This document shows positions 1-12,722 of a stretch of 64,000 nucleotides of DNA, piece by piece. Within the stretch, counting starts at the first letter, position 1. Each line of letters begins with the position of its first letter. The position numbers and the translations under genes are program-made. Under the pieces are notes generated by a model. That model was not told the origin of the DNA and searched no databases. It saw only the letters and a program-made list of their open reading frames with translations. This stretch comes from Citrobacter sedlakii NBRC 105722 (GTDB lineage: Bacteria > Pseudomonadota > Gammaproteobacteria > Enterobacterales > Enterobacteriaceae), in the NCBI RefSeq assembly GCF_000759835.1, contig NZ_BBNB01000001.1:806001-870000 (forward strand), given 5' to 3'.

Positions 1-538
1 GTTCGGCTTTGTAGCCCTGCTCTTTCGTGCGGCCATGCACCACCAGCTCACTGGCCCCGGCCTGCTGCACGGCGTCGGCGATCTCAAATTTTTTATCGCC
101 GCTGTCCCAGCCGAGACGGACTTTTACCGTCACCGGCAGGTGGGCAGGCACCGCCTCACGCATCGCTTTGGCGCCCTGATAAATCAGCTCCGGATCTTTC
201 AGAAGCGTCGCGCCGCCACCGCTGCCGTTAACCATTTTCGACGGGCAGCCGCAGTTGAGATCGACGCCGTAGGATCCCAGCTCAACGGCGCGGGCGGCGT
301 TCTCCGCCAGCCACTGTGGATATTGACCCAGCAGTTGCACGCGCACCAGCGTCCCGGAAGGCGTTCGGCTGCCGTTCATCAGTTCCGGACACAGGCGATG
401 AAACACTTTTACCGGCAGAAGTTGATCCACCACGCGCACAAATTCGGTGATGCATAAATCGTAGTCATTCACTTCCGTCAGAAGCTCGCGTACCAGGGAG
501 TCGAGTACGCCTTCCATCGGCGCCAGTAAAACACGCAT
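1..538 (-). CDS. dusC: tRNA-dihydrouridine(16) synthase DusC (N-terminal 179 residues, runs off the window)
   Basis: Flavin-dependent reductase that converts uridine 16 of tRNA to dihydrouridine. The minus-strand frame opens with the Dus signature [11 protein letters not shown] at residues 1-11 and reaches the catalytic motif NCGCPSK with the conserved cysteine at residue 98, the same position as in E. coli DusC. Only 179 of the usual ~315 residues are present because the 3' end lies outside the window. The frame is open throughout, so the cut is the window edge and not a mutation. ATG at 536-538 is the only start before the upstream terminator of the neighbouring operon. DusC rather than DusA/B is favoured by sequence and by the following yohJK-cdd order. 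Confidence 0.95.
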   Translation of the reverse strand, partial: MRVLLAPMEGVLDSLVRELLTEVNDYDLCITEFVRVVDQLLPVKVFHRLCPELMNGSRTPSGTLVRVQLLGQYPQWLAENAARAVELGSYGVDLNCGCPSKMVNGSGGGATLLKDPELIYQGAKAMREAVPAHLPVTVKVRLGWDSGDKKFEIADAVQQAGASELVVHGRTKEQGYKAE

Positions 539-550
539 AAGGTTATCCGC

Positions 551-579
551 AAAAAAAGAGGCGCTATCATAGCGCCTCT
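551..579 (-). terminator. Rho-independent terminator of the mhb operon
   Basis: A perfect 9-bp stem (GAGGCGCTA/TAGCGCCTC) with a 3-nt loop lies at 558-578. On the minus strand it is followed by seven T residues. It sits about 70 nt downstream of the mhbM stop and just before dusC, so it should insulate the aromatic operon from dusC. Confidence 0.85.
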
Positions 580-648
580 CTGCGAGGATCAAAACCTTTT
601 GCCGGATGGCGGTAAAACGGCTGCCCAGGCCGATGATGAAGCACAGCG

Positions 649-1842
649 CTAGCGCGGCAGCAGACAGTTATCCTCTTTCCAGCCGTATAACCACTCCATG
701 CCGCGATAAAATTCCGCCTGCGATTTGCCTTTCCACAGCAGATTACGCACCTGACGTTCGACGCCCGCAGCGTGGTAGACGCGCCCCATTTCGCGGGTCG
801 ACCAGACAATTCGCGCCGTGCGCGGAATGCGCACCGACTCATACAGCGCAAAGGCGCTTGCCGCATCGCCCTCGCATTTTTCCAGCGCTTTGCCGAGGGT
901 CACCGCATCTTCCAGCGCCATGCATGCGCCCTGGGCCATATACTGCGCGACCGGGTGCGCGGCGTCACCGACCAGCGTAATGCGCTCCGTTCCCCATTTT
1001 TCCACCGGTTCGCGATCGGCGGTGGACCAGCGACGCCAGGAGGTGGGTTTGTCGAGCATCTGACGTGGACGAGGATGGATACCGGCAAAATACGAGAGCA
1101 CCTCTTCTTTACTGCCGTCCTTCACCCCCCACTCCTCCTGCTGACGGCTATGGAACGTCACCACCAGGTTGTACTGCTTGCCGCCGCGTAGCGGATAGTG
1201 AACAAGGTGACAGTGCGGCCCCGCCCACAGTACCGGCGCGTTAATGCGCAAATCTTCCGGCATATCGTCACAGTCAATCACCGCCCGGTAGACCACATGT
1301 CCGGTCACCCGCGGGGAATCCCCCAGCAGACTCTGGCGCACAACCGACTTCACGCCGTCACAGCCCACCAGAATATCGGCTGTCCAGCTGTTTCCCTGCT
1401 CATCAAATACCGTGACGTCGTCCGGCGTCTGGCGAATATCCACCACATTGGTGGATGTCCGGTATTCAACATCAGGATGGGTCAGCACCGCTTCCCAGAC
1501 CGAGGCATGAATGTCGACGCGGTGAATCACGGCATACGGCCCGCCGAAATGGTCGCGAAACGCCTGGCCGGTTTCAATGCGGACAACTTCCTCCGCGTTT
1601 ACCGCATCCATCATGGTGATATGGTCGGTAAATACCGCCCGCTGGCGCGCTACGTCGCCAACACCGAGGCTGTCCAGCGCCGAAAAGGCATTTGGGCCAA
1701 GCTGGATGCCTGCGCCAATCTCGCCAATCTCGTGCGCCTTTTCCAGCAGCATCACCTTGATACCCTGGCGCGCCAGCGAAAGCGCGGTTGCTGCCCCGCC
1801 AATGCCGCCGCCAACGATAATTGCGCTCTTCACTTTAGCCAT
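649..1842 (-). CDS. mhbM: 3-hydroxybenzoate 6-monooxygenase MhbM
   Basis: FAD- and NADH-dependent aromatic hydroxylase of 397 residues that turns 3-hydroxybenzoate into gentisate, the entry step of this operon. The N-terminus carries the dinucleotide-binding GGGIGG at residues 11-16. The CDG motif is at 161-163 and the second FAD motif LVGDAAHP at 290-297, the standard order of group A flavoprotein monooxygenases. It is the last gene of a five-gene minus-strand operon, 14 nt after mhbI, and a terminator follows. Salicylate hydroxylases are close relatives; the gentisate dioxygenase and fumarylpyruvate hydrolase genes beside it make the 3-hydroxybenzoate assignment the natural one. Substrate is inferred from context. 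Confidence 0.9.
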   Translation of the reverse strand: MAKVKSAIIVGGGIGGAATALSLARQGIKVMLLEKAHEIGEIGAGIQLGPNAFSALDSLGVGDVARQRAVFTDHITMMDAVNAEEVVRIETGQAFRDHFGGPYAVIHRVDIHASVWEAVLTHPDVEYRTSTNVVDIRQTPDDVTVFDEQGNSWTADILVGCDGVKSVVRQSLLGDSPRVTGHVVYRAVIDCDDMPEDLRINAPVLWAGPHCHLVHYPLRGGKQYNLVVTFHSRQQEEWGVKDGSKEEVLSYFAGIHPRPRQMLDKPTSWRRWSTADREPVEKWGTERITLVGDAAHPVAQYMAQGACMALEDAVTLGKALEKCEGDAASAFALYESVRIPRTARIVWSTREMGRVYHAAGVERQVRNLLWKGKSQAEFYRGMEWLYGWKEDNCLLPR

Positions 1843-1856
1843 TGTCGTTCTCCTTC

Positions 1857-2501
1857 TCAGGCTGAGAGTTTATCTTGTTGATTTTCGGGCGCGGCGGCGA
1901 TAAACGCCGGAAGCTGTGTGCAGGCTTCATACACCGCATTGCAGCGCGGAAAGGCGCTTAAGTCACACCCCATACGCAGCGCGTTCGCCCACTGCGGGAT
2001 CAAGCAACAGTCGGCAAGCGTTGGACGGTTTCCGACGCAGTACGACTGAGACTGGCTTTGACGCAACAACTGTTCAACAGCGCTCAGCCCCTGCTGGATC
2101 CAGTGCGCGTACCAGCGTTTTTTATCCTCTTCGCTGATCTTCAGTTCGTCAGTGAGATAGCGCAGCACCCGCAAATTATTCACCGGATGAATATCACAGG
2201 CGATGGCGTAGACAATCTCCAGTACCTGGCTGCGCGCCGGATCGCTGGCCGGCAGCAGTGGCGACTGCGGGAAATGCCGGTCCAGCCAGTCGATAATCGC
2301 CAGCGACTGGCCAAGCGCGTCGCCGTCATCGGTCACCAGCGTTGGCACCAGCCCCACCGGATTCATCCGCCGGTAGGCCAGTTCATTTTGCTGACCAATG
2401 CGGATATTGACGCCCACCGTCTGGTAGTCGATACCTTTCAGCGCCAGTGCAATGCGCACGCGGTACGAGGCCGAACTATTGAAAAAACTGTACAGCTTCA
2501 T
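1857..2501 (-). CDS. mhbI: maleylpyruvate isomerase MhbI (zeta-class GST fold)
   Basis: 214-residue glutathione-S-transferase-fold protein, the usual size of zeta-class maleylacetoacetate/maleylpyruvate isomerases. The N-terminal thioredoxin-like domain has the class motif SSASYR at residues 9-14, where the first serines contact the thiol cofactor in this family. It isomerises the ring-cleavage product maleylpyruvate to fumarylpyruvate. It lies 8 nt downstream of mhbH and 14 nt upstream of mhbM. Maleylacetoacetate isomerase of tyrosine breakdown has the same fold, but no homogentisate genes are present, so maleylpyruvate is the inferred substrate. Confidence 0.88.
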   Translation of the reverse strand: MKLYSFFNSSASYRVRIALALKGIDYQTVGVNIRIGQQNELAYRRMNPVGLVPTLVTDDGDALGQSLAIIDWLDRHFPQSPLLPASDPARSQVLEIVYAIACDIHPVNNLRVLRYLTDELKISEEDKKRWYAHWIQQGLSAVEQLLRQSQSQSYCVGNRPTLADCCLIPQWANALRMGCDLSAFPRCNAVYEACTQLPAFIAAAPENQQDKLSA

Positions 2502-2509
2502 GCCTCACC

Positions 2510-3211
2510 TCAGACAATCTTCACGGCGAGGGGGGTTAACCCGTCCACATTACCGGTGATCACATCGCCCTTCACCACTGCCCCCACCCCTTCCGGCGTG
2601 CCGGTAAAAATGAGATCCCCCGGTTGTAGTTCGAAAAAGCCGGACAGATAGCTAATGGTTTCGTTCACCGACCAGATGAGGTGGCGGATGTCGCTGCGCT
2701 GATGATCTTCGCCGTTGACCTGGAGCCAGATAGGCGCGGCATTAACGTCCGGCGCCTGGCTGGCTTTATGCAGCGGCGCGATGGGCGCAGAGAGATCGAA
2801 CGCTTTGCCAATCTCCCACGGGCGGCCCATCTGGCGCATCTCCATCTGCCGATCGCGGCGGGTCATATCCAGTCCGGTGGCATAGCCCCAGACATATTCA
2901 TGGGCGTTTTCTAAAGGGATATCACTGCCTTTTTTGCCTATCGCCACCACCAGCTCAATTTCATAGTGGTAATTGTCGGTTTGCGCCGGATACGGCAGTT
3001 CGAGCGTTTCACCTGCCGGCACCGGCACTACGGCATCGGCGGGCTTGCAGAAGAAGAACGGAGGCTCGCGATCCGGGTCGAAGCCCATTTCCCGGGCATG
3101 GGCGGCGTAGTTGCGTCCGACGCAATACACGCGGCGGACGGGGAAACGTTCATCGCTGCCGACCACCGGTACGGTAACGGGCGCTTGCGGTTCAAATACA
3201 TACTGAGTCAT
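2510..3211 (-). CDS. mhbH: fumarylpyruvate hydrolase MhbH (FAH family)
   Basis: 233-residue member of the fumarylacetoacetate hydrolase family that splits fumarylpyruvate into fumarate and pyruvate, the last step of the gentisate route. The metal-binding carboxylates of the family are visible: Glu84 and Glu86 in HYEIEL and Asp115 in ATGLDMT. The C-terminus has the conserved [13 protein letters not shown] segment. It lies between mhbD (14-nt gap) and mhbI (8-nt gap). The FAH family also contains acylpyruvases; the operon fixes the substrate. Confidence 0.9.
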   Translation of the reverse strand: MTQYVFEPQAPVTVPVVGSDERFPVRRVYCVGRNYAAHAREMGFDPDREPPFFFCKPADAVVPVPAGETLELPYPAQTDNYHYEIELVVAIGKKGSDIPLENAHEYVWGYATGLDMTRRDRQMEMRQMGRPWEIGKAFDLSAPIAPLHKASQAPDVNAAPIWLQVNGEDHQRSDIRHLIWSVNETISYLSGFFELQPGDLIFTGTPEGVGAVVKGDVITGNVDGLTPLAVKIV

Positions 3212-3225
3212 TGTTTTCTCCCTTA

Positions 3226-4263
3226 TTAATAACGTGCTTCGCGGAATAACCCGAGGGCTTCCTGTACCGGCCGGTCTGAAAAACTGAATAACACGGTGTC
3301 ATCGGAGGATGTAAACGACACGCCGTGCCAGGTCGGCACCACGAAAATGTCTTTGGCGGTAAAGGTGAAGGTTTCATTGCCGATGGTCACTTCGCCGCTG
3401 CCCTCCACCACGTGGTAAATGGTGCTGTCGGTGGTACGCGCCATCCGCGAGACAAAGCCTTTCGGCAACAGCTGCAGGAAAGTGCCCATCGATGGCATCG
3501 GGTATCCGCCGGTGACCGGATTGACGTAGCGCATTTTGTAGCCGTCCCACTCGTCGGCCTCGCCGAAACGGGTCAGATCGTGCAGCGCTTCGCGACTGCG
3601 ATCGTAGCGATAGTTGAAGATTGGTGATGAATTCCCCTTTTGCTGACGCAGCGGCAGCATGTTAGCGGCATAGCGCGGCAGGTAATCGCCCTCTTTGCGC
3701 GTCACCGGCTGCTGATCTTCCGGGTAATCCTCGGCAAAGCCGCAGCCGAGAAGATTCACCAGCGGTAGGTCCAGCCCGTCAAGCCAGACAACTGGCTCAT
3801 CGCCCGGGTTGCCATGGTCATGCCACTGCCATTGCGGCGTCAGAATAAAGTCACCGACGTGCATCTGCGTGCGCTCGCCATCCACGGCAGTGAACGCCCC
3901 TTTCCCTTCCACAATAAACCGCAGCGCCGACTGGTTATGGCGGTGGCTTGGGGCGACCTCTCCCGGCATGATCAGCTGAAGCCCGGCATACAGCGTCGAA
4001 GTGATAGAGGATTGTCCGCGCAGCATCGGGTTTTCCAGCACCAGCACGCGGCGCACCGCCTCTTTTGCGCCAATCAGGTTGCCGCTCTCCAGCAGCAGCG
4101 GACGAATTTCCTGGTAGTTCCAGTAAGCCGGCGCGCAGTTAGCGTTCGGGGTTTGCGGCACCAGGTGATGCAGCGACTCCCACAACGGGGTCAGGTTTTG
4201 CCCCGAAATATGCTGATAGAACTGCTGACGGCTGTTTTTGACATCCTGGTTATGTTCAGACAT
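3226..4263 (-). CDS. mhbD: gentisate 1,2-dioxygenase MhbD
   Basis: Fe(II) bicupin ring-cleavage dioxygenase, 345 residues as usual for the family. It opens gentisate (2,5-dihydroxybenzoate) between carboxyl- and hydroxyl-bearing carbons to give maleylpyruvate. The N-terminal cupin holds the metal histidines His107 and His109 (PSHRHNQ) and a later HDH at 148-150. The C-terminal cupin lacks the full metal motif, as in other gentisate dioxygenases. It follows mhbT by 11 nt, making it the first enzyme gene of the operon. Salicylate 1,2-dioxygenases are homologous, but mhbM and mhbH fit gentisate. Confidence 0.93.
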   Translation of the reverse strand: MSEHNQDVKNSRQQFYQHISGQNLTPLWESLHHLVPQTPNANCAPAYWNYQEIRPLLLESGNLIGAKEAVRRVLVLENPMLRGQSSITSTLYAGLQLIMPGEVAPSHRHNQSALRFIVEGKGAFTAVDGERTQMHVGDFILTPQWQWHDHGNPGDEPVVWLDGLDLPLVNLLGCGFAEDYPEDQQPVTRKEGDYLPRYAANMLPLRQQKGNSSPIFNYRYDRSREALHDLTRFGEADEWDGYKMRYVNPVTGGYPMPSMGTFLQLLPKGFVSRMARTTDSTIYHVVEGSGEVTIGNETFTFTAKDIFVVPTWHGVSFTSSDDTVLFSFSDRPVQEALGLFREARY

Positions 4264-4274
4264 AGGGATTCTCC

Positions 4275-5636
4275 TTATTCATTTACCATACCGCCAGTGC
4301 GCGGCACGTTATCGGGGACAGAGGCTGACTGACGGACAACCACGATCAGCAGGGTCAACATCACCGCGCTGATCGCCGCCGGGACAGCGATAATGAAAAA
4401 CAGCGTATTGAATGAGAAATTCATCGCCATCATCACGCCGCCGGAGAGCGATCCGACGATGGCGCCGCAGCGACCCACCGCGTTTGACCAACTGACACCT
4501 GTCGCGCGGCTTTGCGTCGGGTAGAGCGTGGCGGTTAAGGCGTTCAGTCCCACCTGCGATCCGCTGATCCCTACCCCGGTACCAAAAATCGCCAGCGCCA
4601 TCAGCCACAGGCCGTTTTCGCTCAGGCCAATCATGATGATGCACACCGCGCCCAGCGCATAGCTCACCGCCAGAACCCGGAACGGGTTGTGTTTATCCAT
4701 CAGTACGCCCAGCGCCAGCGCCCCCAGCGTACCGCCAATCTGGAAAGCCGCCGTCACCCAGGAGGCCTGCTGGAGGTCAATGCCGCGGTGGTTGAGCAGC
4801 GTGGGCATCCAGCTTGAAAGCAGATAAATAATCAGCAGGCTCATGAAGAACACCACCCATAACATCAGGGTAATGGGCAACTGGCGACCCACGAAAAGCT
4901 GACGAATGCTGCCTTTGGCGATCGCCGCCGCTTCGTTAAGGTAAAAATGCGTGTCCTCGTAACGCTGACGGGTAATGGCGCTGACCGTGCGGGCAATGGT
5001 GGCCTGCGGCAGTTGGCGACGAACCTGCCAGCGCGGAGATTCCGGCAGCACGAACAGCAGCGCGGCGAACAGCATTAACGGCAGCACACCGCCAAGGATC
5101 AGAATGCCGTGCCAGCCAATGACCGCCACCAGTTGGGCGCTGACGATCCCCCCCATCGCCGAACCGAGGGTAAAGCCGCAGAACATCAGGGTCACCAGCG
5201 CGCCGCGCCGCCGCGCAGGCAGATATTCAGAGGTCATGGTGATGGTGTTCGGCATCGCGCCGCCCAGCCCAAGCCCGGTCAAAAAGCGCAGGAATACCAG
5301 CGTTTGCAGATCCGGCGAAAACGCCGAGATCAGACTCAGAGCGCCGAACAGCGCCACGCAAAGCTCGATAACCCGTTTGCGGCCAAAGCGGTCGGAAAGT
5401 GGGCCGCAGAGCAGCGCGCCCGCCGTCAGCCCCAGCAGTCCCGCGCCAAACAGCGGCGCGAGGTCACCGGCGGTCAGTTGCCAGTGGCTGCGAATGTCGG
5501 GTGCAATAAAGCCAATCGCGGCAGTATCAAAGCCGTCCAGCATCACCACCAGAAAGCAGCAGATGATCACCCGCCACTGGGTTTTGCCGACGGGGGCGGC
5601 ATCGATCAGAGCCTGTAGTTCACGTCGTTGAGTCAT
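4275..5636 (-). CDS. mhbT: aromatic acid:H+ symporter MhbT (MFS, AAHS family)
   Basis: 453-residue inner-membrane transporter with about twelve hydrophobic segments. The AAHS signature DGFD is at residues 34-37 in the first membrane segment. The MFS loop motif of the SDRFGRK type follows between segments 2 and 3. It is the first gene of the minus-strand operon and is divergent from mhbR across 126 bp. A GAGG Shine-Dalgarno precedes the ATG at 5634-5636. The likely substrate is 3-hydroxybenzoate or gentisate, inferred from the operon. Confidence 0.9.
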   Translation of the reverse strand: MTQRRELQALIDAAPVGKTQWRVIICCFLVVMLDGFDTAAIGFIAPDIRSHWQLTAGDLAPLFGAGLLGLTAGALLCGPLSDRFGRKRVIELCVALFGALSLISAFSPDLQTLVFLRFLTGLGLGGAMPNTITMTSEYLPARRRGALVTLMFCGFTLGSAMGGIVSAQLVAVIGWHGILILGGVLPLMLFAALLFVLPESPRWQVRRQLPQATIARTVSAITRQRYEDTHFYLNEAAAIAKGSIRQLFVGRQLPITLMLWVVFFMSLLIIYLLSSWMPTLLNHRGIDLQQASWVTAAFQIGGTLGALALGVLMDKHNPFRVLAVSYALGAVCIIMIGLSENGLWLMALAIFGTGVGISGSQVGLNALTATLYPTQSRATGVSWSNAVGRCGAIVGSLSGGVMMAMNFSFNTLFFIIAVPAAISAVMLTLLIVVVRQSASVPDNVPRTGGMVNE

Positions 5637-5762
5637 TGTGTATGCCTCGGTGCAGGTAAGGTAAGAGGTTCTTTTGTTTTTGGTATGTTACGAGTTTGTA
5701 GATGGGGCGATAAAATGTACAATGGCTTTTCATGCAGAGACATAACCTGGAGGTTATCGCGG
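5637..5762. promoter_or_regulatory. divergent mhbT / mhbR promoter region
   Basis: 126 bp separate the starts of the divergent transporter and LysR regulator genes, the usual site of LysR-family control. I saw no unambiguous T-N11-A operator, so no binding site is assigned. The plus-strand Shine-Dalgarno GGAGG at 5749-5753 selects the mhbR start. Confidence 0.55.
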
Positions 5763-6671
5763 ATGGCAAACTGGGCGCAGAAATTGAAACTTCATCACCT
5801 GCAAACGCTGATGGCGCTGGGCGAGCAAGGCAATCTCACGCAGGTGGCGCGAATGATGAATATCAGCCAGCCCGCGCTGTCGAAATGGTTGTCACAGCTC
5901 GAAGATGAGATAGGGATCACGCTCTTCGAACGTCACAGTAAAGGCCTGCGCCCGTCCGAAGGCGGCAAATTGTTGTTGCAGCATGCTCAGCGCTTAATCA
6001 ACGACATGGAGCGATCCCAGTATGAAATTGCCCGCTTTAAGGCCGGTGGTCTGGTCGGCAGCCTGAAAATCGGTTGCTCGCCGGTGGCGACTGACTGTGT
6101 GTCACAGGCGATCCTCGGTTTGCTTAGCGAAATGCCGACGCTGCACCTCAACATCGAAGAAAAAGTGATGACGCCGCTGCTGCACGATCTGCTGGCGGGG
6201 TCAGTGGATGTGGTGGTTGGCCGGGTTGGCGGGCGGGCGCTCCAGCTTCCGCTGAACTATCAGGTCCTGTATACCGAACCCGTCTGCTTTGTTGCGCGGC
6301 CGGATCACCCGCTGGCCAGCCATGCCAGCCTCTCCTGGAACGATCTTGCCAGCTGGCGCTGGATCGTCTGGCCCACGGGGACGCCCATCCGCATCAGCAT
6401 TGATAACGCGCTGGTCGATAACGGCGTGATGCTGCCAGAAAACACCATTGAATCGGCATCCATGAACGTCAGCACTAACCTGCTGCAAAGCAGCGACATG
6501 ATCTCTATTCTTTCTTTACGGCTGGCGCAGCGCTATGCCAGCCAGGGGCAACTGGTGATCCTGAACCTGCCGAAGATAGAGCAGAAAGGCAGCGTCGGCG
6601 TGTTCTGGCGCAACAACGAAACGCCTTCGGCGGCGCTCAGCCGCTTTCTGCACTTTCTGACGCAGGTCTAG
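5763..6671 (+). CDS. mhbR: LysR-family regulator MhbR of the 3-hydroxybenzoate operon
   Basis: 302-residue LysR-type regulator. The N-terminal winged helix-turn-helix spans about residues 8-65 (HHLQTLMALGEQGNLTQVAR and ISQPALSKWLSQLE), and an effector-binding domain fills residues 90-300. The ATG at 5763 is preceded by GGAGG with a 9-nt spacer. The frame stays open upstream to 5628, but that extension has no ribosome site and overlaps mhbT. It is divergent from mhbTDHIM and is expected to activate that operon with an aromatic inducer, as in Klebsiella. The role is inferred from position. Confidence 0.85.
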   Translation: MANWAQKLKLHHLQTLMALGEQGNLTQVARMMNISQPALSKWLSQLEDEIGITLFERHSKGLRPSEGGKLLLQHAQRLINDMERSQYEIARFKAGGLVGSLKIGCSPVATDCVSQAILGLLSEMPTLHLNIEEKVMTPLLHDLLAGSVDVVVGRVGGRALQLPLNYQVLYTEPVCFVARPDHPLASHASLSWNDLASWRWIVWPTGTPIRISIDNALVDNGVMLPENTIESASMNVSTNLLQSSDMISILSLRLAQRYASQGQLVILNLPKIEQKGSVGVFWRNNETPSAALSRFLHFLTQV

Positions 6672-6766
6672 CCCGACGAAGGGAGAACATGGCACGATGT
6701 TCCCGTTGTCTATCCTCAGTATGCTAAGAATTCATGATGTGATCGGTAGCACGTTTTAACGTTTAA

Positions 6767-7893
<1,127 letters not shown>

Positions 7894-7894
7894 A

Positions 7895-7966
7895 ATTTGC
7901 GATACGTCGCGCATTTTTCATTTAAGTTTCATAAGTTGCACAAATAATAAGATTCATATCACATAT
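7895..7966 (+). promoter_or_regulatory. cdd control region with candidate CRP and CytR sites
   Basis: Two CRP-like sequences flank a CytR-like element upstream of cdd. The first, at 7895-7916, is an imperfect palindrome around TTGCGATACGTCGCGCA. The second, at 7945-7966, keeps the TCACA half-site at 7959-7963. Between them GTTGCAC at 7935-7941 resembles the CytR half-operator. This matches the known CRP/CytR control of E. coli cdd. The sites were found by eye. Confidence 0.6.
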
Positions 7967-8022
7967 AAAGCCCTGGCAGGCCCGTACACTACGATCCCAT
8001 TACATTATTTTGAGGCAACGCC

Positions 8023-8983
<961 letters not shown>

Positions 8984-9061
8984 TTACGCGTTTTTTCCCG
9001 GGCGTATTGCTGAAAATCCCTTCAAACAGACTGCCGTTTCTTGCGCTTCGCAGGCGGGTAA

Positions 9062-9823
<762 letters not shown>

Positions 9824-9824
9824 C

Positions 9825-10064
9825 ATGGAAGATAAAACGATTTTTATCGTCATTGGCGTACTGATGATCGTCCTGTGGACCTTTCGTGAAGGGCTCAAAG
9901 CGCTACGCGCAGGCAGTGTAGAAAAAACGGTAAAAGGCTCGCAGACGCCGCTTATCATTCAGCGGACCGGGCAGCCGGGCGTCTACTGGAGCTACGTTAT
10001 CGCCTATTTTGGCGTTGCCGTTGGCGCGCTGGTTGTCGGCGTCTGGTTAGTGTTCTTTAAATAA
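9825..10064 (+). CDS. yeiS: DUF2542 family membrane protein YeiS
   Basis: 79-residue protein with two hydrophobic segments (about residues 5-20 and 55-77) around a short basic loop, the same length as E. coli YeiS. It starts one base after the sanA stop codon, so the two are co-transcribed and probably coupled. It ends at a bidirectional terminator shared with mglC. Function unknown. Confidence 0.9.
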   Translation: MEDKTIFIVIGVLMIVLWTFREGLKALRAGSVEKTVKGSQTPLIIQRTGQPGVYWSYVIAYFGVAVGALVVGVWLVFFK

Positions 10065-10098
10065 AAAACCGGCACAGAGGCTCAGCGCCGGTTTTTTT
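10064..10098. terminator. bidirectional terminator between yeiS and mglC
   Basis: AAAAAACCGGC and GCCGGTTTTTTT form a stem flanked by A and T runs on both sides, placed between convergent yeiS and mglC. It can stop transcription from both strands. Confidence 0.9.
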
Positions 10099-10108
10099 GT
10101 CCTGCCGG

Positions 10109-11119
10109 TTACTTCTTACGTGCGTACTTCAGGGAGTCCAGCGCAACGGCGAAAATGATAATGCCGCCCTTGATAATGTACTGCCAGTACGGGTTAACGC
10201 CGATATAGGTCAGACCGTAGTTGATAACCGTAAAGATAATGACCCCGGTCACCACGCCCAACACCGTCCCAACGCCGCCGCTAAACGATACGCCGCCTAC
10301 GACACACGCGGCAATCGCATCCAGTTCATACATAAAGCCGAGGTTGTTGGTGGCGGAGCCGATACGCCCCGCTTCCAGCAAACCGCCAAACGCGTAGAAC
10401 ACGCCGGAGAGGGCATAGATCATCAGCAGGTTCAGCGCGACGTTGACGCCAGACACTTTCGCCGCTTCAGGGTTGCCGCCGATGGCGAAAATGTTTTTAC
10501 CGAAGCGGGTTTTGTTCCACAACACCCACACGAACGCCACGGCGATCAGTGCGTAGAACGTGATATAGGAAAGCCGGAAGCTGCCTAACGCGATAAAGCC
10601 CTGCGCGAAGGTCGAGAAACCGCTGTCAAAGCCGGAAATCGGCGATGCCCCAACGAAGTCGTAATACAGGGAGTTAATACCGTACACGATAATCATCGTA
10701 CCCAGCGTGGTAATAAACGGCGTCACGTTCAGATAGGCGATAATGATGCCGTTGATCAGGCCGATAATCGCGCCAATAGCGCAGACAATCAGGATCACCA
10801 GCGCAATCGGCATGGTCGCCATTTCCGGAAAGACCTTATTGGCGTTCTCCATCGACTGCAATAGTGTTGCCGCAACCACCGCCGCCAGCCCGACCTGACG
10901 CCCGGCTGACAGGTCTGTCCCCTGGGTGACGATCAGCCCCGCCACGCCGAGGGCGATAATAATGCGCACCGAGGACTGAGTCAGAATGTTACTCAGGTTA
11001 AGCAGACTTAAGAACGTGGGATCCTGAAAAATAATAATTGCCAGTAAAACTAAAAGAACGACGTAAATACCGCCCTCTTTCAGATAAGTGAGAAAACTTT
11101 TCTTATTTAACGCACTCAT
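10109..11119 (-). CDS. mglC: galactose/methyl galactoside ABC transporter permease MglC
   Basis: 336-residue inner-membrane permease of the ribose/galactose ABC class with about ten hydrophobic segments. It contains the class block GTDLSAGRQVGLAA around residues 66-79. It forms the channel of MglBAC for galactose and methyl-beta-galactoside. It is the last gene of the minus-strand mglBAC operon, 15 nt after mglA, and a bidirectional terminator follows. Intact and of normal length. Confidence 0.97.
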   Translation of the reverse strand: MSALNKKSFLTYLKEGGIYVVLLVLLAIIIFQDPTFLSLLNLSNILTQSSVRIIIALGVAGLIVTQGTDLSAGRQVGLAAVVAATLLQSMENANKVFPEMATMPIALVILIVCAIGAIIGLINGIIIAYLNVTPFITTLGTMIIVYGINSLYYDFVGASPISGFDSGFSTFAQGFIALGSFRLSYITFYALIAVAFVWVLWNKTRFGKNIFAIGGNPEAAKVSGVNVALNLLMIYALSGVFYAFGGLLEAGRIGSATNNLGFMYELDAIAACVVGGVSFSGGVGTVLGVVTGVIIFTVINYGLTYIGVNPYWQYIIKGGIIIFAVALDSLKYARKK

Positions 11120-11134
11120 GAGGAGCCCCTGATC

Positions 11135-12655
11135 TTAAAGGTGCAAAGACGCAAGACGCAAAATTTCATTTTGCGTGGTCGTTTTAGTATCAACAATTCC
11201 AGACACGAGTCCGTTGCTCATGACCAGAATACGATCGGTTATCCCTAACAATTCCGGCATTTCGGAGGAGATAATGATGATCCCTTTTCCTTTTTTGGCC
11301 AGTTCCGCAATTAACTGATAGATTTCAAATTTGGCGCCAACGTCAATTCCACGCGTGGGTTCGTCGAGCATTAATATCTCCGGCTGGGTCAGCAGCCAGC
11401 GACCAATAATCACTTTCTGCTGGTTGCCTCCGGAAAGCGAACCAATTTGCGTGCGGTGGCCAGGGGTTTTTACCCGCATGGAGTCAATAACCCACTGGGT
11501 GTCGCTTTTCATCCGCGAATTGTCTAACAGACCGACCTTGTTTTTATAATTATGGATATTGGAGATTAAGGAGTTAAAACCAATATCCAGATAGGCATAA
11601 ATACCGGTAGAACGTCGCTCCTCGGTAACCAGCGCAAAGCCGTGATTGATGGCTTCGTTCGCATTATGGTTATTGATTTTTTTGCCGTGCAGGGTAATGG
11701 TGCCGGAAGATTTCTCACGAATACCAAACAGCGTTTCGACGATGTCGGTACGTTTTGCGCCTACCAGCCCGGCAATACCGAGAATTTCACCTTTATGCAG
11801 ATCAAAAGAGACGTCACGAATCGACGGCTGGCGCAGCGACGTCAGATTACGCACTTCCAGTATCACTTCACCAGGTTTGTTCTCTTTATCCGGGAAACGC
11901 TGGTTCAGCGAGCGTCCAACCATCATGGCGATGATCTTGTCCATATCCAGCCCTTCGAGCGGCTGAGTGGCAATCCACTGACCGTCGCGCAGCACCGTGA
12001 CCTCATCGCAGAGCTGGAAAATCTCTTCCATTTTATGCGAGATATACACAATGCCGCAGCCGCGTTCTTTCAGCTTACGAATAATCGTAAACAGATGATT
12101 AACCTCTTTTTCGGTTAACGACGAGGTCGGCTCATCCATGATGACGATTTTGGCGTTATAGGAAAACGCCTTGGCAATTTCGATCATCTGCATTTGCGAA
12201 ACGGAAAGCGTCCCGACGCGCGCCCGCGGGTCGATATCAATATCCAGTTCGTCAAATATCGCTTTTGTGTCGCGATACATTTTGTCCTGATCGACAAACA
12301 TGCCTTTGGTGGGATAACGCCCGAGCCACATGTTGTCCATCACGGAGCGTTGTAATACCAGGTTTAATTCCTGATGAACCATTGAAATACCGTTTTCCAG
12401 CGCTTCTTTCGCTGAATGGAAATCGATCTCTTTCCCCTGAAATAATATGCTGCCAGAATCTTTTTGATAGATGCCAAAAAGACATTTCAATAGTGTCGAT
12501 TTCCCCGCGCCGTTTTCTCCCATCAATGCATGAATAGAGTGTGGACGGACTTTTAAATTAACATTATCAAGTGCCTTAACGCCGGGAAAAGACTTGTTGA
12601 TACCGCTCATTTCCAACAAGTATTCGCCTGAGGACAGTGTCGTTGTGCTGACCAT
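11135..12655 (-). CDS. mglA: galactose/methyl galactoside ABC transporter ATP-binding protein MglA
   Basis: 506-residue double ABC ATPase. The first nucleotide-binding domain has Walker [10 protein letters not shown] near residue 44, signature LSVSQMQ near 149 and Walker B IVIMDEP near 170. The second domain has a degenerate Walker A (GLVGAKRTD), the signature LSGGNQQK and Walker B ILMLDEP, as usual in the sugar-importer MglA/RbsA class. It energises MglBAC. It follows mglB after 67 nt that hold a strong stem-loop. Confidence 0.97.
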   Translation of the reverse strand: MVSTTTLSSGEYLLEMSGINKSFPGVKALDNVNLKVRPHSIHALMGENGAGKSTLLKCLFGIYQKDSGSILFQGKEIDFHSAKEALENGISMVHQELNLVLQRSVMDNMWLGRYPTKGMFVDQDKMYRDTKAIFDELDIDIDPRARVGTLSVSQMQMIEIAKAFSYNAKIVIMDEPTSSLTEKEVNHLFTIIRKLKERGCGIVYISHKMEEIFQLCDEVTVLRDGQWIATQPLEGLDMDKIIAMMVGRSLNQRFPDKENKPGEVILEVRNLTSLRQPSIRDVSFDLHKGEILGIAGLVGAKRTDIVETLFGIREKSSGTITLHGKKINNHNANEAINHGFALVTEERRSTGIYAYLDIGFNSLISNIHNYKNKVGLLDNSRMKSDTQWVIDSMRVKTPGHRTQIGSLSGGNQQKVIIGRWLLTQPEILMLDEPTRGIDVGAKFEIYQLIAELAKKGKGIIIISSEMPELLGITDRILVMSNGLVSGIVDTKTTTQNEILRLASLHL

Positions 12656-12693
12656 AATTATACCTTGTCGGCCTCGCAGAGTGCGTGATTAAA

Positions 12694-12715
12694 GGGCGCG
12701 ATCACAATCGCGCCC
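12694..12715 (-). terminator. mglB-mglA intercistronic stem-loop
   Basis: A perfect 9-bp stem (GGGCGCGAT / ATCGCGCCC) with a CACA loop lies between mglB and mglA, followed on the minus strand by only a short T run. It most likely attenuates readthrough or protects the mglB 3' end, giving more binding protein than ATPase, as in other binding-protein operons. Partial termination is inferred. Confidence 0.6.
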
Positions 12716-12722
12716 AACAGTC

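Noticed and set aside
1198-1881. 227-residue plus-strand frame opposite mhbM
   Set aside because: Shadow of mhbM; no motif, no start signal, and the opposite frame has clear FAD motifs.
5628-5762. Upstream extension of mhbR
   Set aside because: In frame but without a ribosome site and overlapping mhbT; GGAGG at 5749-5753 supports the ATG at 5763.
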